Shown: positions 53,776-60,874 of the stretch, piece by piece
Layout: the number at the start of each line of letters is the position of its first letter
Position numbering within the stretch: the stretch's first letter is position 1
Source: Bacteroidota bacterium
Lineage (GTDB): Bacteria > Bacteroidota > Bacteroidia > Bacteroidales > BM520
Direction of reading: 5' to 3'
DNA length: 60,874 nucleotides
Assembly: GCA_002748065.1 (NCBI GenBank)
Contig: PDRJ01000039.1
Location: 1-60,874 of the forward strand
Notes under the pieces: generated by a model
Database searches by the model: none
What the model saw: the letters and a program-made list of their open reading frames with translations, nothing else
What the model was told of the DNA's origin: nothing
Position numbers and translations under genes: made by a program

Positions 53776-54318
53776 ATGGAGATCATACAGACACGCATCA
53801 AAGACCTGGTCATCATAAAACCTTCCGTCTTTCCGGATGAGAGGGGCTATTTTTTTGAGTCCTGGAACAAAAAACGGCTCGAAGAGCTGGGGTTCAACTA
53901 CGATTTTATGCAGGACAACGAGTCAAAGTCGGCCAAAGGGATACTCCGGGGGATGCACTTTCAGAAACCGCCCTTTGCGCAGGGCAAACTGGTTCGGGTG
54001 ATCAAAGGCGCCATTGTGGACGTGGGCGTTGACCTTCGGAAAGGGTCTCCCACCTACCTGCAGCATGTGCAAGTAACGCTCTCCGAGGAGAACAAACTGA
54101 TGTTTTTTATTCCCGAGGGATTTGCCCACGGGTTTCTCTCCAAAGAGGAGGGAACCATCGTCAACTACAAGTGTACCCAGGTTTACCATAAGGCATCGGA
54201 AGTCTCTTTCCGTTGGGATGACCCCACCGTAGGGATCGCCTGGGACATTGCAGATCCGGAGCTCTCCGAACGAGACAGCAACGCCCCCTTTTTTAAAGAG
54301 ATCGATAACCCATTTTAA
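53776..54318 (+). CDS. rfbC: dTDP-4-dehydrorhamnose 3,5-epimerase
   Basis: A 180-residue cupin epimerase that acts twice on dTDP-4-keto-6-deoxyglucose in dTDP-L-rhamnose synthesis. The catalytic base His61 lies in ILRGMHFQ, and Tyr131 (VNYKCTQVY) is 70 residues later, the same spacing as His63/Tyr133 in the Salmonella enzyme. FFIPEGFAHGFLS and LSERDSNAP are also typical. The rfbA, B and D genes are not next to it; it stands between lpdA (39-base gap) and uvrA (11-base gap), an arrangement that suggests co-transcription with uvrA rather than a sugar cluster. Confidence 0.95.
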   Translation: MEIIQTRIKDLVIIKPSVFPDERGYFFESWNKKRLEELGFNYDFMQDNESKSAKGILRGMHFQKPPFAQGKLVRVIKGAIVDVGVDLRKGSPTYLQHVQVTLSEENKLMFFIPEGFAHGFLSKEEGTIVNYKCTQVYHKASEVSFRWDDPTVGIAWDIADPELSERDSNAPFFKEIDNPF

Positions 54319-54329
54319 AGCGAGGAAGT

Positions 54330-57146
54330 TTGGAGCAGTATCTCAACGTTTACGGTGCGAAGGTTCACAACCTCAAGGATATCAACGTTACCATTCCTCG
54401 GAACCAACTGGTGGTTATCACCGGGCTCAGCGGCAGTGGAAAGTCCTCTCTGGCCTTCGACACCCTCTATGCGGAGGGGCAGCGGCGCTATATGGAGACC
54501 TTCTCGGCCTATGCACGCCAGTTTATTGGCAGCATGGAACGTCCCGAAGTGGACCAGATCACCGGACTCAGTCCCGTGATTGCCATTGAACAGAAGACCA
54601 CCGGGAAGAATCCCCGCTCCACGGTGGGCACCATCACCGAGGTGTACGACTTCCTCCGGTTGCTCTTTGCCCGTGTGGGCGAAGCGTTCTCCTATCACAC
54701 CGGTGAAAAGATGGTACGCTACACGGAGGAGCAACTCACCCAACTTATCCTGGACACCTACCGGGAGAGAGATATCCTGATCCTTGCCCCCCTGGTGAAG
54801 GGGCGGAAGGGACATTACCGGGAGCTCTTTGAGCAAATTCGCCGGCAAGGGTATCTTCGGGTGCGGGTGGACGGAGAGATTAAGGAGATCCAATGGGGGA
54901 TGCAGGTGGATCGCTATAAGGTGCACGACATCGAGGTGGTCATCGATCGGTTCACCCTCCACAAAGAGGGGCTGCGGCGCATGAAAGAGGGAATCGCCAG
55001 TGCCATGAAGGCCGGTGATGGGGTGCTGATCATCCAGGATATGGCCTCAAAGGAGAGCAAATACTACAGCAAGCTCCTTATGTGCCCCTCCACAGGCCTC
55101 TCCTATCGCGAACCGGAACCCAACTCCTTTAGTTTCAACTCGCCCTATGGCGCTTGCCCCCGGTGCAACGGACTGGGAAGCATCCCCGAGATCGACCTGC
55201 AAAAGGTGATTCCGGATGATACCCTCAGCATAAAACAGGGTGGGCTGACCCCCCTGGGCACCTACAAGGAGAACTGGATCTTCCGCCAGATGGAGGCCAT
55301 TGGGGAACACTTTGGGTTCAAGCTACACACCCCCATAAAGGCGATCCCGGAGGAGGCCCTGGAGATGATCCTTTACGGCAGCAACAAAACCATCCAGGTA
55401 AAGAATGAATACCTGGGTGTGCATACCACCTACGACCTCTCCTTTGAGGGCGTAATCAACTTCATCCGCAGCCAGGCGGAGGTGAGCAACAGCAAAGGCA
55501 TCAAACGATGGGCGGAACGTTTTATGCACAACACCACCTGTCCCCAATGCCATGGGCAGCGCCTAAAGCGGGAGAGCCTGCACGTTAAGATTGGGGGGAA
55601 GAACATCAGCGAAGTGGCCTCCATGGACCTCTCCCAACTCTTCCAATGGCTCACACACATTGACCACTCCTTTAGCCATCGGCAACAACGGGTGGCCCAT
55701 GAGATCCTCAGGGAGCTCAGGACCCGGGTGGGTTTTCTCCTGGACGTGGGTTTGGACTACCTCACCCTCAACCGACAGGCCAAGAGCCTCAGCGGTGGAG
55801 AGAGTCAACGTATTCGTCTTGCCACCCAGATCGGATCCCAGCTTACGGGGGTGCTCTACATCCTGGATGAGCCCAGCATCGGGCTTCACCAGCGGGACAA
55901 CATCCGCCTTATCAAGGCACTGAAAGAGTTGAGAGACCTGGGGAACTCGGTGATTGTGGTGGAGCACGACCGGGAGATGATTGAGAGTGCCGACCATGTC
56001 ATTGACATGGGGCCGGGAGCGGGAACACATGGGGGCGAGATCGTAGCGAAGGGAGCGCCCCAAGCCCTCCGGCAAAGCGACTCCATCACCTGTCAGTACT
56101 TAACGCGGAAGCGCACCATTGCGATACCCGAGCAGCGCAGGGAGGGCAACGGAAAGCACCTGCGGCTCAAAGGCGCCCGGGGGAACAACCTCAAAGCGGT
56201 CTCCCTCTCCCTCCCGTTGGGCACCTTTATCTGTGTCACGGGCGTCTCCGGGAGTGGAAAATCATCGCTTATCAACCAGACCCTCTATCCGGAACTCAGC
56301 CGGAGACTCTACGCCTCCGAGAAGCAGCCCCTACCCTTTGATAGCCTTGAAGGGGCCGAACATATTGACAAAGTCATTGAGATTGACCAATCGCCCATTG
56401 GCCGCACGCCACGTTCCAATCCGGCCACCTATACCGGCGTCTTCACCGAGATCCGTAAACTCTTTGTGGAACTCCCCGAAGCCAAAATACGAGGCTATAA
56501 GCCGGGGCGGTTTAGCTTCAACGTGAAGGGAGGGCGCTGCGAGACCTGCCAGGGAGCAGGCGTGAAGCTCATTGAGATGAACTTCCTCCCCGACGTGCAT
56601 GTGCATTGCGAAGCCTGCCACGGACAGCGCTACAACAGGGAGACCCTGGAGGTACGCTATAAGGGGAAAAGCATCAACGATGTGCTCAATATGACCATCA
56701 ACCAGGCGGTTCTCTTCTTCCAACACATCCCCTCCATCATCCGAAAGATCAAAACACTTCAGGAGGTAGGGTTGGGCTATCTCACCCTTGGGCAATCTGC
56801 CACAACGCTCTCCGGAGGGGAAGCACAGCGGGTGAAGCTCGCCTCGGAACTCTCCAAGAGAGATACCGGGAAGACCCTCTACATCTTAGACGAACCCACC
56901 ACAGGGCTTCACTTCCATGATATCAAGATCCTGCTGGAGGTGTTGCAAAGGCTGGCAGACCGGGGCAATACCATTTTGGTGATTGAGCATAACATGGACG
57001 TGATAAAAGTGGCGGATCATCTTATCGACATCGGCCCGGAAGGAGGCGTAGGGGGAGGAAGGATCATTGCCGAGGGCACCCCGGAAGCCCTTCTCAACCA
57101 CGAAAAGAGCTATACCGCCCAATTCCTGCGGGAGGAACTGTTATAA
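54330..57146 (+). CDS. uvrA: Excinuclease ABC subunit A
   Basis: A 938-residue DNA damage-recognition ATPase of nucleotide excision repair. The start is a TTG at 54330; MEQYLNVYGAKVHNLKDI fits the family N-terminus and no upstream ATG exists. Both ABC modules are complete: GLSGSGKSS (32-40) with LSGGESQRIRLA, and GVSGSGKSS (about 637-645) with LSGGEAQRVKLA. The C-terminal zinc module (GRCETCQGAG, CEACHGQRY) is intact. In the first module the first Cys pair reads CPSTG rather than CxxC, while CPRCNGLG is kept. I recall the same change in other Bacteroidota UvrA, so it is probably a clade trait. Confidence 0.96.
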   Translation: MEQYLNVYGAKVHNLKDINVTIPRNQLVVITGLSGSGKSSLAFDTLYAEGQRRYMETFSAYARQFIGSMERPEVDQITGLSPVIAIEQKTTGKNPRSTVGTITEVYDFLRLLFARVGEAFSYHTGEKMVRYTEEQLTQLILDTYRERDILILAPLVKGRKGHYRELFEQIRRQGYLRVRVDGEIKEIQWGMQVDRYKVHDIEVVIDRFTLHKEGLRRMKEGIASAMKAGDGVLIIQDMASKESKYYSKLLMCPSTGLSYREPEPNSFSFNSPYGACPRCNGLGSIPEIDLQKVIPDDTLSIKQGGLTPLGTYKENWIFRQMEAIGEHFGFKLHTPIKAIPEEALEMILYGSNKTIQVKNEYLGVHTTYDLSFEGVINFIRSQAEVSNSKGIKRWAERFMHNTTCPQCHGQRLKRESLHVKIGGKNISEVASMDLSQLFQWLTHIDHSFSHRQQRVAHEILRELRTRVGFLLDVGLDYLTLNRQAKSLSGGESQRIRLATQIGSQLTGVLYILDEPSIGLHQRDNIRLIKALKELRDLGNSVIVVEHDREMIESADHVIDMGPGAGTHGGEIVAKGAPQALRQSDSITCQYLTRKRTIAIPEQRREGNGKHLRLKGARGNNLKAVSLSLPLGTFICVTGVSGSGKSSLINQTLYPELSRRLYASEKQPLPFDSLEGAEHIDKVIEIDQSPIGRTPRSNPATYTGVFTEIRKLFVELPEAKIRGYKPGRFSFNVKGGRCETCQGAGVKLIEMNFLPDVHVHCEACHGQRYNRETLEVRYKGKSINDVLNMTINQAVLFFQHIPSIIRKIKTLQEVGLGYLTLGQSATTLSGGEAQRVKLASELSKRDTGKTLYILDEPTTGLHFHDIKILLEVLQRLADRGNTILVIEHNMDVIKVADHLIDIGPEGGVGGGRIIAEGTPEALLNHEKSYTAQFLREELL

Positions 57147-57165
57147 TTGTACCTTTGTCCCTCTT

Positions 57166-57609
57166 ATGAAGAGCACCACCATCATACCCCTGGAGTTTGT
57201 TCCCCTGGAGGAGGGATACCACCTTATGATCACAGCCCGGGTAAACGGGAAGGAGGTACGCATGCTCATCGATACAGGCGCATCACGCACCTGCTTCGAC
57301 CGTCAACGCATCGTCCAAATCCCGGCCATCAGCGAAGAGGATCTGGAGGGGTTGGAGAAGACGGGAACCGGCCTGGGCACCAACACCATGGAGAGCGCTG
57401 GCGCCATCCTTAACACCTTCTGTATAGGAACGCTATGCCTCTCGGAGTACCCGGTAGTCGTTATCGACATGCAGCACGTCAACGCCTCCTACAGCCAGCT
57501 GGACCTCCCCCCCATTGACGGCGTAATCGGCAGCGAACTCCTGCTACAACACCAAGCGGTTATCAACTACGCCCGGAAACACCTGGAACTCACCATCGAA
57601 GGCTGTTAG
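57166..57609 (+). CDS. Retropepsin-like aspartic protease family protein
   Basis: A 147-residue protein with the retropepsin active-site motif LIDTGAS (Asp36-Thr37-Gly38) and the second hallmark GVIGSELLLQ near residue 125. A frame open from 57067 overlaps uvrA; the ATG at 57166, 19 bases after uvrA, is the credible start. No signal peptide is visible, so it is likely cytosolic and works as a homodimer, like its relatives. The substrate is unknown. It appears to be the last gene of the rfbC-uvrA unit. Confidence 0.85.
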   Translation: MKSTTIIPLEFVPLEEGYHLMITARVNGKEVRMLIDTGASRTCFDRQRIVQIPAISEEDLEGLEKTGTGLGTNTMESAGAILNTFCIGTLCLSEYPVVVIDMQHVNASYSQLDLPPIDGVIGSELLLQHQAVINYARKHLELTIEGC

Positions 57610-57865
57610 AGACACGGAGGGTTATGCTTTTGATAGAGAAGGTCGAAGAGGTACCAACACCGCACTAAGCGACTCCATTTGGCAGAGGGGAATTTCGATT
57701 TCAAGTTATGGATCCGGGTTTTATCCTACTTAAACTTAATCCATATCACCTTTTTCTGCGGATAGGCTCCAAGCGTAAAACGATATTGTGGTAAAGATAA
57801 AGAATAACAATCACACACGATGATTTATTTATCAAACAATATATAAAAGTTTTTTCACTGTTTTT
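57610..57865. other. Transition from chromosome to A+T-rich DNA
   Basis: No gene is supported. Base composition changes visibly here, from balanced DNA around 57610-57700 to A+T-rich DNA after about 57770, which marks the left boundary of the transporter cassette. Confidence 0.5.
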
Positions 57866-57896
57866 TTTGTTAATGATAGTTAATTGCATATATTTG
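57866..57896 (+). promoter_or_regulatory. Perfect promoter at the start of the right-edge palindromic element
   Basis: TTTG (57866-57869), exactly 19 bases, then TATATTTG (57889-57896): a full match to the Bacteroidota consensus. The -7 half and about ten bases before it are shared with the left-edge element. Transcription should start near 57901, at the foot of the first hairpin, and run into the ABC transporter operon. Confidence 0.75.
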
Positions 57897-57899
57897 TGT

Positions 57900-58063
57900 G
57901 ATGCTGTGCAATTCCCTTCGGTCATGCACAGCATCGGCTTGGGGCTTCTCGCCCTATGATGTGTGCAGCCCTTACGGAACTGCACACATCATGGACTTAA
58001 CGCCATACCCCTGGCGGGAAACGGCGAGAAGCCCCTGGCCGTTCTCTGCAATCTGCGTTAACT
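57900..58063 (+). repeat. Right-edge nested palindromic element (attC-like leader)
   Basis: Hairpin 1: GATGCTGTGCA / TGCACAGCATC, 11 bp (57900-57935). Outer inverted repeat: GGGGCTTCTCGCC (57941-57953) / GGCGAGAAGCCCC (58023-58035), 13 bp perfect. Nested within it is hairpin 2, 13 bp (57956-57968 / 57980-57992), and a small CGCCA/TGGCG stem (58001-58016). ACTTAAC (57995-58001) fits the integron core RYYYAAC, and GTTAACT (58057-58063) is one mismatch from GTTRRRY. The same GGCCGTT and leading TATATTTGTGTGATGCTG parts occur inverted at 1255-1345. Confidence 0.75.
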
Positions 58064-58131
58064 AACAGATTTAATGATGGTTATGGGTTTTGTTTAGAGT
58101 GATAAAAAAGAGTAAACGATAAATTGATATT

Positions 58132-59487
58132 TTGAAAAATAAGAATGATATATTATTTGAGTTACAAAATGTTACCAAAATATATGGTAAAACCATTGCT
58201 CTTGATAACATCTCGCTTCAATTGAAAGAAGGACAAATAACATCAATTTATGGTCCGAATGGAGCAGGGAAATCTACTCTTGTAAAAATTTTATGCGGTG
58301 TAGAAAAAATATCTAGTGGAAATATAAATTATCAAGGAAGAAAATTGGAATTTAAAGGTTATAGAGAAGCCTTGAAATTAGGTATTTCTTATATGCCCCA
58401 AGATTTTGGCTTATTATCCAATCTTACTGGTTGGGAGAACATAAAAATAGCCCACAATCAGTTAAATAATCTATTTTGGTATAAAAATGAAACCAACATT
58501 CCCAATTTAGAACAAATTCAAAACACTTTGAAAATTAATCTATCTTATTTTAATAAGAAAGTGCATCAGTTAACTAATTATCAAAAACAAATCTTAGCTA
58601 TTTGTAAGGCTATTTTGTTTGATTCAAATGTTTACATATTTGACGAAAGTACGACTGATTTAAGTAATAAAGATTTTCAAAAATTCACCACTCTTTTAGG
58701 TGGTTTAAAAAGTCGAGGTGTATCGATATTATTTATAAGTCATAAAATTGATGAAGTTTTTACTATATCTGATGAAATTATTGTTTTAAAGAATGGAAAA
58801 TTGATGTCTCAAAAACCTGTTGCTAATACAGATAAAAAAGAAGTTATTAATCTATTTATTTCAAAAGATAGTGAACCTCCTAAGATAGAATTCCCTAAAT
58901 TATCCCCATATCATATTAATTGCCAAATCAATAGAGAACTCAAATTGGACTTTGAACTTTTTAAAGGAGAAACAGTGTCAATTAATACAAAAGATAGTTC
59001 TTTAAACCAAGAAATAGGGTATAAACTTTATGACTGGCTAAACCTTCACTCTAAATATAACGTTGGTATCATCCCTAGTAATAGAGATATTGAAGGTATT
59101 TATCCCAACTTATCAATAATGGATAATCTTATTGCTAATTCACAACAACATAAAGATAATATTCTCATTAGAAATAAAGAAATAGATGCTATAAATAGCA
59201 TTGTTAACAAATTGGAACTTAAATATGAAAATTGGGATCAGAATATTAATGAATTAAGTGGTGGTAATCAACAAAAGATTATTTTTACAAGATGGATACT
59301 TGCTGACTTTGATATTCTAATTCTAATAGAGCCAACGTCAGGTATTGATTTAAAGTCAAAATCTATAATCCATAACACAATATTGGAAATGGCAAATATG
59401 GGTAAATCGTTTATATTGATTACCAGCGATGAAGGAGAAAAACTAAAATTAAAGTCTAGAAATATTGGAATAAAAGAAACATGTTGA
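58132..59487 (+). CDS. rbsA: Ribose/simple-sugar-type ABC transporter, tandem ATPase subunit
   Basis: A 451-residue double ATPase of the RbsA/MglA/XylG type, shorter than the usual 500. The start is a TTG at 58132; a stop at 58120 leaves no ATG. The first half has Walker A GPNGAGKST and Walker B VYIFDEST, but its signature has decayed to LTNYQKQ. The second half has lost Walker A entirely, yet keeps the signature LSGGNQQK; its Walker B is ILILIEPTSGID, with the Asp missing. One composite ATP site (Walker A of half 1 with signature of half 2) is therefore intact and the other is dead. Codon use is very A+T-rich. The stop overlaps the permease start by seven bases. Confidence 0.88.
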   Translation: MKNKNDILFELQNVTKIYGKTIALDNISLQLKEGQITSIYGPNGAGKSTLVKILCGVEKISSGNINYQGRKLEFKGYREALKLGISYMPQDFGLLSNLTGWENIKIAHNQLNNLFWYKNETNIPNLEQIQNTLKINLSYFNKKVHQLTNYQKQILAICKAILFDSNVYIFDESTTDLSNKDFQKFTTLLGGLKSRGVSILFISHKIDEVFTISDEIIVLKNGKLMSQKPVANTDKKEVINLFISKDSEPPKIEFPKLSPYHINCQINRELKLDFELFKGETVSINTKDSSLNQEIGYKLYDWLNLHSKYNVGIIPSNRDIEGIYPNLSIMDNLIANSQQHKDNILIRNKEIDAINSIVNKLELKYENWDQNINELSGGNQQKIIFTRWILADFDILILIEPTSGIDLKSKSIIHNTILEMANMGKSFILITSDEGEKLKLKSRNIGIKETC

Positions 59488-60419
59488 AAAATATAAAAAA
59501 ATATAATCTACTTATTGTTCTTATACTGCTAATTATGGTATTTGGATTGTTAAATCCTGCGTTTTTGAAAATAGATAATTTATTAAACATATTAAGCCAG
59601 AATTCAATTATAGGTATAGTCAGTTTAGGTATGACTTTGATAATAATTATTGGCGGAATTGACCTTTCTGTGGGTTCAATAGTCGCATTATGTAGTATTT
59701 TATTTGCTTTATCTATTGTTTCTGGATTAGGGATGCTTATATCAATAATAGTTGCTTTACTTACTGGGGCTTTAATTGGTTTGTTGAATGGTATTACAAT
59801 AGAAAAAGGAAAAATTCCACCATTTATTGTTACTCTTGGAATGATGAGTATTGCAAGAGGTTTAGCTTTGATGCTTAGCCAGAGTAAATCTATTTCATTA
59901 GGAAGTATTAATTTTAACAGTATTATAAACTCTTCATTTCTTGGGATTAATGTTTCTTCTTTCATCTTTATCTTACTGGCAATATTATTGTGGATAGGGC
60001 TTAACAAAACTTATCCGGGAAAGTATTTATTTGCAATAGGAGGTAATAGAAAAGCTTCCTATTTTAATGGAATTAAAGTTGTGAATTATTCTATTATAAT
60101 TTATACCGTGTGTGGAGCATTGTCTGCAGTTGCTGCAGTACTTTTAGTAGGGTCACTTAATGCTGCACAACCTCAGTCAGGAGTACTTTATGAACTTACA
60201 GCAATTGCCGCAGTTGTAATCGGTGGTGCCGACTTATCAGGAGGAAAAGGTTCTATAACGGGAACGTTTGTGGGCGTTTTGATATTAGGGGTTATTAACA
60301 ATGGACTTTCCATTATGAATGTTCCTTCTTATTATCAATATATCTTAATAGGAATAATAATAATAATATCTGTATCAATTAATAATAATTTTAAAATATT
60401 AAAAAATGAAAAACACTAA
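59481..60419 (+). CDS. rbsC: Ribose/simple-sugar-type ABC transporter permease
   Basis: A 312-residue RbsC-type permease with about eight to ten membrane segments. The cytoplasmic EAA-like coupling region and family motifs are present: GMTLIIIIGGIDLSVGSIVAL, GLLNGITIEKGKIPPFIVTLG, and VIGGADLSGGKGSITGTFVG near residues 250-275. It overlaps the ATPase gene upstream and the binding-protein gene downstream by 7 and 14 bases, so the three genes are tightly coupled. The sugar transported cannot be told from the sequence. Confidence 0.9.
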   Translation: MLKNIKKYNLLIVLILLIMVFGLLNPAFLKIDNLLNILSQNSIIGIVSLGMTLIIIIGGIDLSVGSIVALCSILFALSIVSGLGMLISIIVALLTGALIGLLNGITIEKGKIPPFIVTLGMMSIARGLALMLSQSKSISLGSINFNSIINSSFLGINVSSFIFILLAILLWIGLNKTYPGKYLFAIGGNRKASYFNGIKVVNYSIIIYTVCGALSAVAAVLLVGSLNAAQPQSGVLYELTAIAAVVIGGADLSGGKGSITGTFVGVLILGVINNGLSIMNVPSYYQYILIGIIIIISVSINNNFKILKNEKH

Positions 60420-60810
60420 ATCAACTTTATTCGCAGTCTTCACAATAGTTATTATCACTATTGTAGGATATTTCATTTATCAGAATTCATCTAAGACAAA
60501 TGTTGGAGTGATAAAAATAGGTTATCTTGTGCCAACACTTGAAAATCCTTTCTTTGTTAATATGACAAATGGAGCGAAATCAAAAAGCAATTCAAAACTT
60601 GAAGTATTGGTTCAAGCAAGTCCTGATGAACTAAAACAAAATCAGATTATAGAAAATTACATAACTCAAGGAGTGGATGCTATTTGTGTTGTCCCGATAA
60701 ATTCAGAGACAATAATTCCTGCAATTATAAAGGCAAATAAAGCAGGAATTCCTGTAATAAATGTTGATAATAAAATTAGGTTCAAGATAACTTTAGAGGG
60801 TTATTTCTAA
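60406..60810 (+). pseudogene. rbsB: Truncated periplasmic sugar-binding protein (RbsB-type)
   Basis: A 134-residue frame with an N-terminal hydrophobic anchor or signal (FAVFTIVIITIVGYFIY), then a good periplasmic-binding-protein-4 start: IGYLVPTLENPFFVNM, QNQIIENYITQGVDAICVVP, AGIPVINVDNKI. Family members have about 300 residues; here homology stops after NVDNKI near base 60777, followed by an unrelated RFKITLEGYF and a stop. Nothing in the last 64 bases resumes the family. The gene is therefore broken by deletion, rearrangement or insertion, and the transporter has no intact binding protein in this window. Confidence 0.75.
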
Positions 60811-60874
60811 AACTTTTAAGCAAAAGTAGGTATAAGTTTTTATTTCTACAATTATATCTAAATTCACATTCTTT

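Noticed and set aside
57746..57985. 79-codon minus frame at the A+T-rich junction
   Set aside because: Overlaps the promoter and palindromes; no homology.
57900..58063. Interpretation of the right palindromes as a plain terminator or riboswitch
   Set aside because: No U-run follows the stems, they sit between a perfect promoter and an operon, and related sequence occurs at the other edge; no known riboswitch core fits.

Overview
The window reads as a chromosomal segment of a Bacteroidota bacterium, most likely Bacteroidales/Marinilabiliales-like. The markers are a type IX secretion (T9SS) sorting domain, a TonB-dependent receptor paired with a DUF4249 lipoprotein, a TANFOR-domain giant protein, an MSEP-CTERM (XrtN-type) sorting tail, the E-DUF2764-A-B-D-I-K V-type ATPase operon, and promoters of the TTTG-N19-TAnnTTTG type. 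I saw no rRNA, tRNA, CRISPR array, transposase or integrase. Placement below phylum level is inference.

Layout. The left edge (1-1.3 kb) is an A+T-rich, leftward gene cut by the window end; it encodes a secreted propeller protein with a TonB-C-like domain. Behind it lies a palindromic promoter element. From 1.5 to 57.6 kb the DNA is more G+C-balanced chromosome. It holds: PBP1C with a thioester alpha-2-macroglobulin (leftward); a divergent AddA/RecB-like helicase-nuclease; the seven-gene V-ATPase operon with promoter, leader hairpin and terminator; a DUF2147 protein; a T9SS-sorted propeller; a composite repeat region with a 57-unit octamer array; gcvP; a TonB receptor and DUF4249 pair; a lipoprotein hydrolase that has lost its catalytic Ser and His; an orphan C-terminal piece of an XrtN-sorted protein; a DUF2130 coiled-coil protein; and a membrane-tethered AraC sensor.

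Downstream of the sensor comes a putative surface cluster: an outer-membrane barrel, a 2003-residue TANFOR protein, an FN3-like secreted protein and a small GIY-YIG protein. It is followed by an alpha/beta hydrolase, a lipoprotein with an RTX-like tail, a 7-bp tandem array, a Na/Pi cotransporter, lpdA, rfbC, uvrA and a retropepsin-like protease.

The right edge (57.7 kb to the end) is again strongly A+T-rich. It begins with a perfect promoter and a nested set of palindromes related to the left-edge element, and carries a rightward ribose-type ABC transporter operon whose binding-protein gene is broken. The two edge elements are inverted relative to each other and both drive outward. They look like boundaries of mobile, cassette-like DNA (inference).

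Four intergenic copies of a MITE-like element lie at 21.3, 30.6, 45.2 and 52.1 kb. The 7-bp and 8-bp arrays show a genome with active short-repeat expansion; one such repeat has been read into the 3' end of a coding gene.
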